Below are positions 1 through 6,120 of a stretch of DNA of 17,173 nt, one piece after another. Source of the DNA: Bacteroidales bacterium UBA3630 (GTDB lineage Bacteria; Bacteroidota; Bacteroidia; Bacteroidales; P3); the NCBI GenBank assembly GCA_002373995.1, contig DFLB01000030.1:1-17173 (forward strand), given 5' to 3'. How positions within the stretch are numbered: the stretch's first letter is position 1; every line of letters starts with the position of its first letter. The notes under the pieces are model-generated. The model ran no database searches. It had not been told where the DNA came from and was given only the letters and a program-made list of their open reading frames with translations. Position numbers and translations under genes: made by a program.

Positions 1-62
1 GCATGGTGAGTTTTTTGATTTGTTTGTACATGTTTTTTTTTTAAGTTTATAAATTGAGTTAA

Positions 63-260
63 TTAACCATTCCTACATATATTATAACCATTTTTTCCGA
101 AATATCTACATCGCCCCGATTTTTTTTCCTCCGCACACGCCGAAACCACCCAAAAACAAGAAGCGTGGCGCCCATTTGCCACTTCCTGCTTGGAGGTCCT
201 AGGAATAACCTTGAGATAAGAAGATGCAATAAGCCCACGCCTTAAAATGCGAAGAGCCAT
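63..260 (-). CDS. Doubtful small hypothetical protein (65 aa)
   Basis: This is an ATG-initiated reading frame of 65 codons with four cysteines and many basic residues, for example MALRILRRGLIASSYL at the N-terminus. It has no signal peptide, membrane segment or motif that I recognise. A possible -7 box (TATTTTTG, minus strand, 350-357) lies about 90 bases ahead of the start, which is the only support for expression. The amino-acid composition looks more like chance translation of non-coding or repeat-derived DNA than a folded protein. I list it because nothing else explains the region. Confidence 0.15.
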   Translation of the reverse strand: MALRILRRGLIASSYLKVIPRTSKQEVANGRHASCFWVVSACAEEKKSGRCRYFGKNGYNICRNG

Positions 261-349
261 TACACTTGTTCTGTATCTCTGTGGAATTTCCTAGGTTCCC
301 AAGCCAGAACGCGCATAACGCTTCGACGATTTCCTTCTGAAATCGGCTG

Positions 350-357
350 CAAAAATA
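350..357 (-). promoter_or_regulatory. Possible minus-strand -7 box facing away from bcp
   Basis: CAAAAATA on the + strand reads TATTTTTG on the minus strand, which matches the Bacteroidota -7 consensus TAnnTTTG. The sequence about 20 bases upstream (377-381, TTTCG on the minus strand) is only a weak -33 box. If active, it would drive a leftward transcript through 1-345. Confidence 0.3.
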
Positions 358-385
358 CGACTTTTATTTCAATTGACGAAATAAA

Positions 386-418
386 TTTTCACCATGTCGG
401 GAAAATGTCGTACCTTTG
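386..418 (+). promoter_or_regulatory. Bacteroidota-type promoter of bcp
   Basis: TACCTTTG at 411-418 matches the -7 consensus TAnnTTTG. A TTTTC (386-390) lies 20 bases upstream in the -33 position. Transcription would start near 424, giving a leader of about 88 bases that contains the 432-494 hairpin. The -7 box also explains why the long reading frame that opens upstream with TTG at 416 is not the true start of bcp. Confidence 0.7.
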
Positions 419-431
419 CAGCGTTATTTAA

Positions 432-494
432 TCTCAATCAGAACTATCAGAACAATCAGAATTATTCTTTTTGTTCTTTTAGTTCTGATTGAGA
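432..494. repeat. Long hairpin made of 9-base repeats in the bcp leader
   Basis: Three tandem copies of a 9-base unit, ATCAGAAC followed by T or A and a last copy ATCAGAATT, run from 437 to 463. The right half carries their reverse complements with GA-to-TT changes in the inner two. The outer arms 432-446 and 480-494 are perfectly complementary over 15 bases. Inside them AGAACAA (449-455) pairs with TTGTTCT (471-477), and AGAA (458-461) pairs with TTCT (465-468). Two-base mismatches (TC against TT) separate the stems at regular intervals. The hairpin lies between the promoter and the ATG of bcp, so the mRNA leader should fold into it. Confidence 0.85.
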
Positions 495-511
495 ATAAAA
501 GAAAGAAAAAC

Positions 512-958
512 ATGCTACAGATTGGAACCAAGGCGCCGATGTTTGAGGGCGCGGACGAGAACGGGAATATCATCAAACTGACTGATTATGCCGGCAAGAA
601 GCTGGTGCTCTACTTCTACCCCAAGGACAGCACGCCGGGCTGCACCGCCGAGGCCTGCGACCTGCGCGACAACTACCACCGCTTCCTGGCCCAGAGCTAC
701 GAGGTGCTCGGCGTCAGCCGCGACAGCGCCGCCAGCCACCAGCGCTTCATCGCCAAATACGAGCTGCCCTTCCACCTCATCTCCGACCCCGAGCACAAGA
801 TACTCGAAGACTACGAAGCCTGGGGCGAGAAGAAGAACTACGGCAAGGTGACGATGGGCACCCTCCGCACCACCTACGTCATCGACGAGCAGGGCACCAT
901 CGTCGACGCCATCGGCAAAGTGAACACCAAAGAACACACGAAACAGATATTGAAATGA
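512..958 (+). CDS. bcp: Thioredoxin-dependent thiol peroxidase (BCP-type peroxiredoxin)
   Basis: This is a 148-residue cytoplasmic peroxiredoxin of the BCP/PrxQ class, which reduces hydrogen peroxide and organic hydroperoxides with electrons from thioredoxin. The peroxidatic cysteine is Cys44 in the YFYPKDSTPGC context, and Cys49 in the following TAEAC is the usual BCP resolving cysteine (Cys-x4-Cys). Length is normal for the family. The frame is open further upstream, but those codons overlap the promoter and the leader hairpin. ATG at 512, which gives MLQIGTKAPMFEG, fits the family N-terminus and follows a purine-rich stretch. Its stop overlaps the start of the downstream nitroreductase (ATGA), so the two are probably translated together as an oxidative-stress or redox pair. 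Confidence 0.95.
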   Translation: MLQIGTKAPMFEGADENGNIIKLTDYAGKKLVLYFYPKDSTPGCTAEACDLRDNYHRFLAQSYEVLGVSRDSAASHQRFIAKYELPFHLISDPEHKILEDYEAWGEKKNYGKVTMGTLRTTYVIDEQGTIVDAIGKVNTKEHTKQILK

Positions 959-1629
959 CACTACAGGAAGCCATCGTCGCACGGCACAGCGTGCGGCAGT
1001 ACAAACAACAACCTATCGAGGCCGACAAGGTGGAGCAGCTGCGCGCCGCCATCGACGAGGCCAACCGCACGACAGGTCTGCACATGCAGCTGGTGACCGA
1101 CGAGCCGGAGGCTTTCGCCAAGGGTCTGGCCAAGTACGGCAAATTCAGCGGCGTGAGCAACTACATCGTCCTCGTGTGCCGCAAGGGGCTGGACGAAGCC
1201 CTCGGCTACCACGGCGAGCGCGTGGTGCTGCTGGCGCAGACGCTGGGGCTGAACAGCTGCTGGGTGGGCCTGACCTTCAGCAAGCAGCCCGACCACTACA
1301 CCGTCGGCGCCGACGAGCAGCTGCACGGCGTCATCGCCCTCGGCTACGGCCTGACGCAGGGCGTGCAGCACCCCGTGCGCCCCACGGAGAAGTACTACCG
1401 GAGCGCCATCCAGCCGGTGCCGGAGTGGTTCCTGCGCGGCATGGAGGCCGCCATGCTGGCCCCGACGGCCATGCACATGCAGAAGTTCGAGTTCGAGCTG
1501 CTGGCCGACGGACGGGTGGCCGCGCGGACGCGATTCAGCCTGGTGAACAGCTACCTGAAGATCGACCTCGGCATTGTGAAGTACCACTTCGAGCTCGGCG
1601 CCGGCAGCGAGAACGTCCGCTGGGCGTAG
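955..1629 (+). CDS. Nitroreductase family protein (TM1586-like)
   Basis: This 224-residue protein resembles the FMN-dependent nitroreductase superfamily, especially the TM1586-type single-chain group (PF14512 in my recollection). Residues 10-16 (RHSVRQY) form the classic N-terminal FMN-phosphate contact Arg-x-Ser-x-Arg-x-Tyr. The LGLNSCWVGLTFS segment matches the conserved core helix and flavin-facing loop. The substrate cannot be told from the sequence; members reduce nitro-aromatics, quinones or flavins with NAD(P)H. It has no signal peptide, so it acts in the cytoplasm. Its ATG overlaps the bcp stop by 4 bases, which implies translational coupling and expression from the bcp promoter. No clear terminator follows; only short GC-rich hairpins lie at 1641-1657. 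Confidence 0.85.
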   Translation: MTLQEAIVARHSVRQYKQQPIEADKVEQLRAAIDEANRTTGLHMQLVTDEPEAFAKGLAKYGKFSGVSNYIVLVCRKGLDEALGYHGERVVLLAQTLGLNSCWVGLTFSKQPDHYTVGADEQLHGVIALGYGLTQGVQHPVRPTEKYYRSAIQPVPEWFLRGMEAAMLAPTAMHMQKFEFELLADGRVAARTRFSLVNSYLKIDLGIVKYHFELGAGSENVRWA

Positions 1630-1672
1630 GGAACTCTTTTGCCCCTGCGGGGCGCAGAAAGGGAAATCGCAG

Positions 1673-2242
1673 TTACAGAGCGCAGGACAAAGCGTCCTGT
1701 ATGGTGCAGAGGAAAGATCGGGGAATAGGAACCTCATCACAACGCTTCTTCCTCGGCTTCAAGCATCGGCAGGCGATAAAATTCCGGTGTTTATCATACT
1801 GGCGATAGCACCCCTGCTCGCATCCAGGGGCAGCCTTACAGTAAACATTCAAGTTGCTGGCCGCGACATCGGCGACATAATAATACTTACTGTCCTCTTT
1901 CACGAGCAGAAACCAGTAAGCCTCGGTAGCCTCATCAATCACGTTGAACAGCACCATGTGCAACTCGGCCACCCCATTTGAATCCAAAATCTCCAGCTGC
2001 TCGGCGACATGAGTGCCACTCTTAGCCCAGAGCGCATCAGAAAAACGGTCCAACTCCACGGCACAGAGAACCTCGTCCCCGAACAGCCCCCCGACAAACA
2101 CGCCCTCCGATGTCTGCACTTTCATGGATGGATTTTCCGCCACACCGAGGGATTGCTGAGTGGCGACATCGGTGGTGCAGGCAGCCAAGCCGACTGCTGC
2201 CAACATAATCATAATTTTTTCAAACATCTTTTGCATATTCAT
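1673..2242 (-). CDS. Cys-rich hypothetical lipoprotein
   Basis: This 189-residue protein starts with a lipoprotein signal (MNMQKMFEKIMIMLAAVGLAAC), with lipobox LAAC and lipidated Cys22. I recognise no domain. The mature part has two regions: about 110 residues rich in acidic and hydrophobic residues that look like a beta-rich fold, then a C-terminal segment with many cysteines (YCKAAPGCEQGCYRQYDKH and CRCLKPRKKRC) that could form disulfides or bind metal. The last 25 or so residues (from DEVPIPRS on) look different and overlap an inverted repeat at 1683-1699, so the natural C-terminus may have been altered by repeat DNA. It has its own promoter (2265-2295) and converges with the nitroreductase gene, 43 bases from its stop. 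Confidence 0.7.
   Translation of the reverse strand: MNMQKMFEKIMIMLAAVGLAACTTDVATQQSLGVAENPSMKVQTSEGVFVGGLFGDEVLCAVELDRFSDALWAKSGTHVAEQLEILDSNGVAELHMVLFNVIDEATEAYWFLLVKEDSKYYYVADVAASNLNVYCKAAPGCEQGCYRQYDKHRNFIACRCLKPRKKRCDEVPIPRSFLCTIQDALSCAL
1683..1699. repeat. Short inverted repeat near the lipoprotein C-terminus
   Basis: CAGGAC (1683-1688) and GTCCTG (1694-1699) are perfect 6-base complements with a 5-base loop, inside the last codons of the minus-strand lipoprotein gene. There is no adjoining T run, so it is not a standard terminator. Together with the GC hairpins at 1641-1657 it marks the meeting point of two convergent genes. Confidence 0.4.
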
Positions 2243-2264
2243 TCAATTATTTAGGTTTTCGGTG

Positions 2265-2295
2265 CAAAGATAAGAACAATTCCCTTTATGGCAAA
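2265..2295 (-). promoter_or_regulatory. Promoter of the Cys-rich lipoprotein
   Basis: On the minus strand, TATCTTTG (2272-2265) is a perfect -7 box and TTTG (2295-2292) lies exactly 19 bases upstream as the -33 box. The start codon at 2242 is 22 bases downstream of the -7 box, which gives a short leader. This is one of the best Bacteroidota promoters in the window. Confidence 0.8.
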
Positions 2296-2356
2296 GAAGA
2301 AAATGGACTATAATCAAAGCTTATAGAAGAAAGAGTGAACAAGATGCAGTCCGCAG

Positions 2357-2382
2357 AGGAAAATCCACGGAGCGCTTTTCCT
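2357..2382. terminator. Possible terminator of the AlaX gene
   Basis: AGGAAAA (2357-2363) and TTTTCCT (2376-2382) form a 7-base stem with a 12-base loop, 16 bases beyond the stop codon of the minus-strand editing gene. The stem is A/T-rich and no separate T run follows, so termination strength is uncertain. The rest of 2296-2397 shows nothing further. Confidence 0.3.
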
Positions 2383-2397
2383 ACCACTTGATGGTTG

Positions 2398-2862
2398 TCA
2401 GACCAGTTTGAAGCGCATGCGCCAGGTGTGCACTTCGGGGTTGTAGTCGTGGCTGATGATTTTGAACTGGCCTATCTCTGAGGTGTTGGCGACGTGTGAG
2501 CCTACGCAGGCGCAGAGGTCGTAGTCGCCGATGCGCACCAGGCGCAGGGTCTCGGTAGCGTCGTCGGGCAGTTTTCCTAAATCCACCTCGGGCGGCACCT
2601 CTCCCCTCTTCACGAACTCGTAGCTGACGGGCAGATGCTGCGCGATGACCTCGTTGACGCGGCGCTCGATTTCCTGCACTTGCTCGTCGGTGGGGCAGGC
2701 GGCAAGCTGGTAGTCGCACTTGCTCTTCTTGCGTTCGATGTGGGCGTTGCGCGAGCGCGGGCAGCCGAACATGCGCACCATGGTCTGGTTCAGTATGTGC
2801 TCCGCCGTGTGCATGGGCGGATATTCCTCTTTGTTATGAGCGTTCAAAACAGGTTCTTCCAT
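2398..2862 (-). CDS. AlaX-type alanyl-tRNA editing protein
   Basis: This 154-residue protein matches the stand-alone editing domain of alanyl-tRNA synthetase (AlaX, short form). AlaX proteins hydrolyse Ser or Gly wrongly attached to tRNA-Ala in the cytoplasm. Zinc ligands are visible: His18 and His22 in HTAEHIL, and Cys119 and His123 in CVGSHVANTSEIG, which corresponds to the CxGxH motif. No synthetase catalytic core is present. The frame stays open for 14 more codons upstream, but those cover the -7 box. ATG at 2862, giving MEEPVLNAHNKEE, lies about 20 bases beyond that box and is the better start. It seems to be a single-gene transcription unit. The synthetase paralogue AlaRS should be elsewhere in the genome. 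Confidence 0.9.
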   Translation of the reverse strand: MEEPVLNAHNKEEYPPMHTAEHILNQTMVRMFGCPRSRNAHIERKKSKCDYQLAACPTDEQVQEIERRVNEVIAQHLPVSYEFVKRGEVPPEVDLGKLPDDATETLRLVRIGDYDLCACVGSHVANTSEIGQFKIISHDYNPEVHTWRMRFKLV

Positions 2863-2881
2863 AGGATGGGGTTTTGGATTG

Positions 2882-2913
2882 CAAAGATACAGAAAATTTT
2901 CCATCCAGCAAAA
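2882..2913 (-). promoter_or_regulatory. Promoter of the AlaX gene
   Basis: On the minus strand, TTTTG (2913-2909) and TATCTTTG (2889-2882) are separated by 19 bases, which is the canonical Bacteroidota arrangement. The predicted transcript starts near 2876, about 14 bases before the chosen ATG. Confidence 0.8.
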
Positions 2914-2976
2914 AATTTTTCATCACATTACCGATGCCCTAACCCAAAATCATTTCCCATAATGCCAAATAATGCA

Positions 2977-3014
2977 TGCATCCGGATTCCGGAAAAATAC
3001 CCGGGCCGGATGCA
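2977..3014. terminator. Inverted repeat beyond the small envelope protein gene
   Basis: TGCATCCGG (2977-2985) and CCGGATGCA (3006-3014) are perfect 9-base arms around a 20-base loop. The loop itself contains CCGG on both sides and could extend the stem. It lies 40 bases past the stop of the minus-strand gene, so a terminator or RNA-stabilising role is likely, but there is no clean T run. The stretch 2914-3053 has no gene. Confidence 0.45.
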
Positions 3015-3053
3015 CACAAATAGCGGCTTTGTCGATTGTGTAAGAAACCAAGG

Positions 3054-3473
3054 CTACAGCTTCCTATATCGGGCAGTGTCCAAAAAATATTCGGCAAAGT
3101 CGAACTTGAAATTATTGGTAACAAACAGTTCGGTCCATCCCCGGGCAGGATTTTCCCGGATGAAAAACGAATGCCTGCTGCCATTGTCTTCTGCATAATG
3201 GACCATCAGGACCGAATCGTCTTGCACCTCGTAGGACCATCTTTGCGTCCCAACCATTCCAAGGTGCTGCAGGGTTCCGTCACGGTCAAACCTGATTGTA
3301 TCGTAGACCCGTTGCGAATTATTTGACGACTCCAGAAGATTGTTGGTCCAAACACCAACAAGGGGAGTGTCCGTCAACACAGTATCGTCGCATTGCCACG
3401 CAAGGGCCACTGCCAGCACCGCCAGACACAACGCGCCATACATGTTTCTCTTGTTTTTTCTCTTGTTTTTCAT
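3054..3473 (-). CDS. Small lipocalin-like secreted or envelope protein
   Basis: This 139-residue protein starts with a basic n-region (MKNKRKNKRNMYG), a hydrophobic stretch (ALCLAVLAVALAW) and then QCDD. The cysteine suggests a lipoprotein, but Gln at the position before it is not a standard lipobox, so either an atypical lipoprotein or a type I signal is possible. The mature part (LVGVWTN, then RFDRDGTLQHLG, WSYEVQDDSVLMVHY) follows the strand pattern of small lipocalin-like beta-barrel proteins common in Bacteroidota. Its ligand is unknown. An internal ATG (Met11) is an alternative start. It is transcribed alone, divergent from the M13 peptidase gene. Confidence 0.7.
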   Translation of the reverse strand: MKNKRKNKRNMYGALCLAVLAVALAWQCDDTVLTDTPLVGVWTNNLLESSNNSQRVYDTIRFDRDGTLQHLGMVGTQRWSYEVQDDSVLMVHYAEDNGSRHSFFIRENPARGWTELFVTNNFKFDFAEYFLDTARYRKL

Positions 3474-3480
3474 ATTCGGT

Positions 3481-3509
3481 CAAAATTATTGGATGATTAA
3501 CACTTTCAA
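3481..3509 (-). promoter_or_regulatory. Candidate promoter close to the small envelope gene
   Basis: On the minus strand TAATTTTG (3488-3481) fits the TAnnTTTG box, with a TTG (3509-3507) 18 bases upstream. It lies only 7 bases before the ATG at 3473, so the transcript would be almost leaderless or would use the internal Met11. The candidate at 3661-3691 is the alternative. Confidence 0.35.
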
Positions 3510-3660
3510 CAGCCCCTAAATTTTAACGTTTTAGATTAATAATAAATAATCCTTGAGCTTCGGAGATTTGCCTTTGTTCAATTTTTTTCCCGCCGCAACG
3601 GACACTCCGAGAAAAGACAAGAACTCTCGAAATCATTGTCCATTCATCCGAAACACTTTG

Positions 3661-3691
3661 CAAAAATACACAAACAGGCCAGTATTTGCAA
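3661..3691 (-). promoter_or_regulatory. Alternative upstream promoter for the small envelope gene
   Basis: On the minus strand TATTTTTG (3668-3661) is a good -7 box with TTG (3691-3689) 20 bases upstream. It would give the gene at 3473 a leader of about 180 bases. The rest of the divergent gap 3474-3848 holds no gene. Confidence 0.4.
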
Positions 3692-3767
3692 GTAAAAAAA
3701 GCAGAAAATCACAACGTCTACACCTTTTCCGGACACAGGTTCTCACCTTTACCCTGTCCCTCCCATC

Positions 3768-3797
3768 CCCGACAACTGTTTCCCCCTCCCGACAACT
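3768..3797. repeat. Pair of direct repeats between divergent genes
   Basis: CCCGACAACT occurs at 3768-3777 and again at 3788-3797, with starts 20 bases apart, about two helical turns. The pair lies 50-80 bases upstream of the M13 peptidase promoter, where an activator or repressor could bind. The only evidence is spacing and position. Confidence 0.3.
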
Positions 3798-3848
3798 CTC
3801 TTTCGAGGACATTTTTTACAGCGACAAAAACACCCTCACCAAATAAAA

Positions 3849-3880
3849 TTTTGCCCATCCAACGAAAGTTTGTATTTTTG
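3849..3880 (+). promoter_or_regulatory. Promoter of the M13 peptidase gene
   Basis: TTTTG (3849-3853) and TATTTTTG (3873-3880) are separated by 19 bases. The start site would be near 3886, about 32 bases before the ATG at 3918. The box overlaps the upstream open part of the reading frame and so rules out a start at 3870. Confidence 0.8.
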
Positions 3881-3917
3881 CATTTTGTTTTACGAATACA
3901 AATTAATAAAAACCAAT

Positions 3918-5975
3918 ATGAAGAAAACATTGTTAACCATTGCTACTATGGCAGTTATCGCAACCGGATGCCAGCACAAGACCCAATTGACGTCTGGCAT
4001 CGACACTGACAACTTTGACACCACGGCGCGTCTGCAGGACGACTTTTACCAGTATGCCTGCGGCGGCTGGATGAAGAACAACCCGCTCGACGCCGAGCAT
4101 TCGCGCTACGGTGCCTTTGACGTGCTGGCCGAGAAAGCCCAGGAGAACCTGCGCGGCATCATCGACTCGGTGAGTGCGATGCAGAACGAGGCCGGTTCGC
4201 TGGCCGACAAGATTGCCACGCTGTACAACATCGGCATGGACAGTGCGCGCCTGCAGGAGCAGGGAGCCGCCCCGCTGATGCCCTACTTAGAGGAAATCAA
4301 CAACATCAAGACACGCGACGATGCCTGGGCTGAGCTGCTGAAGATGCACCGCCGCGGCAACCACGTGCTCTTCGGTGTCTTTGGCGAGGCTGACAAAGAC
4401 GATGCGACGCAGTGCATTGCCTGGGCCTACCAGAGCGGGCTGGGCCTTGGCGACCGCGACTACTACCTGACCGACGAGGGTAACAACAAGAACGTTCGCA
4501 AGGGCTACATCGAGCTGATGGAGAAAGAGTTTGCCATGGCCGGTTACGACAAGCTGAGCGGCAAGAGTGCCGACAAGCTGGCCAAGATGGTGATGGGCTT
4601 CGAGACCCGTCTGGCATCGGCCCAGAACACGCGCCTTGAGAACCGCGACCCGCAGGCCACCTTCAACCGCTACACGGTCGAGGAAGCCAAAGCCTTCGCC
4701 CCGAACATTGACTGGGAGGGTTACTTCACCACCATGGGCATCATGGAGGGCATGAAGAGTTTCAACATAGCGCAGACCAAGTACTTTGCCGAGGTGAACC
4801 GAGTGCTGAAAGACGCCGACGTGGAGACCCTGAAGGCCTACTATGCGTGGCACGAGATAGTCAGTGCCGCTGGCTACCTGAGCGACGACTTTGTGGCAGC
4901 CAACTTTGAGTTCTTCGGGAAGCTGATGAGCGGCCGCGAGGTGAACCGTCCGCGCTGGAAACGCGTCACATCGACCGTTGACGGTGCCATGGGCGAGGCC
5001 TTGGGTCAGCTGTATGTAGAGAAATACTTCCCCGCCGAGGCCAAGAGCCGCATGGAGACCCTCGTGCAGAACCTCATCGTGGCCCTGGGCCAGCGCATCG
5101 ACATGGCCGAGTGGATGACCGAGCAGACCAAGGCCAACGCCCACGAGAAGCTGTCGACCATCTATGTCAAGATTGGCTACCCGAACAAGTGGCGCGACTA
5201 CAGCGGATTAGAGATCAAAGACGACAGCTACTATGCCAACGTGGTGCGCAGCAACGAGTTTGACATGGCCTATATGCTGAGCAAGATCAACAAGCCTGTG
5301 GACAAAGACGAGTGGCAGATGACGCCGCAGACCGTCAACGCCTACTACAACCCCACGACCAATGAAATCTGCTTCCCTGCCGCCATCCTTCAGCCGCCGT
5401 TCTTCAACATGGAGGCTGACGAGGCCGCCAACTACGGCGCCATCGGCGTGGTGATAGGCCACGAGCTGACGCACGGCTTCGACGACCAGGGCCGCCAGTA
5501 TGACAAAGACGGCAACCTGAACGACTGGTGGAGCGAGGAAGACGCCGCCAACTTCAACAACAACAAGAAAGCCCTCATCGACGCCTTTGACAGCTGCATA
5601 GCCCTCGACGACCCCGAGCTGGGCCTGATCCACGGCAACGGCGAGCTGACCCTTGGCGAGAACATTGCCGACAACGGCGGCCTGCATGTGAGCTACTTAG
5701 CCATGCAGAATGCCAAGGAAAAGAAGCAGCTGAATGCCAAAGAGATGGACGGCTTCACGCCTGAGCAGCGCTTCTTCTTAGCCTACGCCGCCGTGTGGGC
5801 CTCGAACATCCGTCCGCTGGCCGCCCTGCAGCTGACGCAGATGGATGTGCACTCGCTGGGCCGCAACCGTGTCAACGTGGCCCTGCCGCAGGTGACGGAG
5901 TTCATCGACGCCTTCGGCATCCAGGAAGGCGACGGCATGTGGTTAGCTCCGGAGAAACGCGCCATGCTCTGGTAG
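3918..5975 (+). CDS. pepO: M13-family zinc metallopeptidase, lipid-anchored (PepO/neprilysin-like)
   Basis: This 685-residue zinc endopeptidase of family M13 (neprilysin/PepO) typically cleaves peptides on the amino side of hydrophobic residues. The signal MKKTLLTIATMAVIATGC has an ATGC lipobox, so it should be anchored by lipid on the periplasmic or outer face of the envelope. The N-terminal M13 domain begins with the characteristic DDFYQYACGGWMKNNPL. The catalytic domain has the substrate-binding NAYYN (from residue 474), the zinc motif HELTH (His515, Glu516, His519) and GENIADNGG with the third ligand Glu581 and Asp585. All catalytic residues are present and length is normal. The C-terminal Cys seen in the mammalian CxxW end is absent (RAMLW), as in many bacterial members. 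It is monocistronic, with its own promoter and a hairpin after the stop. Confidence 0.95.
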   Translation: MKKTLLTIATMAVIATGCQHKTQLTSGIDTDNFDTTARLQDDFYQYACGGWMKNNPLDAEHSRYGAFDVLAEKAQENLRGIIDSVSAMQNEAGSLADKIATLYNIGMDSARLQEQGAAPLMPYLEEINNIKTRDDAWAELLKMHRRGNHVLFGVFGEADKDDATQCIAWAYQSGLGLGDRDYYLTDEGNNKNVRKGYIELMEKEFAMAGYDKLSGKSADKLAKMVMGFETRLASAQNTRLENRDPQATFNRYTVEEAKAFAPNIDWEGYFTTMGIMEGMKSFNIAQTKYFAEVNRVLKDADVETLKAYYAWHEIVSAAGYLSDDFVAANFEFFGKLMSGREVNRPRWKRVTSTVDGAMGEALGQLYVEKYFPAEAKSRMETLVQNLIVALGQRIDMAEWMTEQTKANAHEKLSTIYVKIGYPNKWRDYSGLEIKDDSYYANVVRSNEFDMAYMLSKINKPVDKDEWQMTPQTVNAYYNPTTNEICFPAAILQPPFFNMEADEAANYGAIGVVIGHELTHGFDDQGRQYDKDGNLNDWWSEEDAANFNNNKKALIDAFDSCIALDDPELGLIHGNGELTLGENIADNGGLHVSYLAMQNAKEKKQLNAKEMDGFTPEQRFFLAYAAVWASNIRPLAALQLTQMDVHSLGRNRVNVALPQVTEFIDAFGIQEGDGMWLAPEKRAMLW

Positions 5976-5980
5976 AGAGA

Positions 5981-6036
5981 GGTTATGGGTTATGGGTTAG
6001 AGGTTATGGGTTATGGGTTATGGGTTAGAGGTTAGA
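5981..6036. repeat. Array of eight heptamers GGTTATG/GGTTAGA
   Basis: Eight perfectly phased 7-base units follow the pepO stop by 5 bases. In order they are ATG, ATG, AGA, ATG, ATG, ATG, AGA, AGA, where each name gives the last three bases after GGTT. Two variants thus alternate with no other change. A reverse-complement copy, CATAACC, occurs at 6053-6059, and AATAACC at 6064-6070, so the array could fold back on the DNA just downstream. Confidence 0.9.
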
Positions 6037-6080
6037 GTTCCACACCACATAGCATAACCGACTAATAACCAAAGACAAGA

Positions 6081-6120
6081 CGCACACCGACAAAAATTAT
6101 TTTGTCGGTGTGCGCTATTT
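6081..6120. terminator. Strong hairpin terminator between pepO and the lipoprotein operon
   Basis: CGCACACCGACAAAA (6081-6095) pairs perfectly over 15 bases with 6100-6114 around an ATTA loop. It is followed by CTATTTTA. Reading either way the stem meets A- or T-rich sequence, so it could terminate pepO transcription. Its right arm contains the TTTTG that serves as the -33 box of the next promoter. Confidence 0.75.

Larger units (their letters stand above)
1..385. other. Gene-poor region upstream of bcp
   Basis: No convincing gene is visible here. The first 60 bases are AT-rich with a T run (31-42). A TATTTTTG -7-like box on the minus strand (350-357) suggests transcription leftward through the region, back to back with the bcp promoter, but I see no good -33 box for it. 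Two CCTAGG sites (near 198 and 289) sit in inverted CCTAGGAA/TTCCTAGG context about 85 bases apart. The only sizeable reading frame is a 65-codon one on the minus strand, listed separately. The region could equally hold a non-coding RNA or the decayed end of a gene lying left of the window. Confidence 0.4.

Noticed and set aside
416..511. Upstream-extended bcp start at the TTG at 416
   Set aside because: It overlaps the promoter -7 box and would translate the repeat hairpin into a low-complexity leader foreign to the family.
961..1740. Minus-strand frame of 259 codons opposite the nitroreductase
   Set aside because: Antisense shadow; the + strand has the flavin-binding motif and coupling to bcp.
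4287..5144. Minus-strand reading frame of 285 codons
   Set aside because: Antisense shadow of the M13 peptidase gene, which has all catalytic motifs on the + strand.
5981..6036. Telomere-like repeat marking a linear replicon end
   Set aside because: The GGTTATG/GGTTAGA units resemble TTAGGG only loosely, and ordinary genes continue on both sides.
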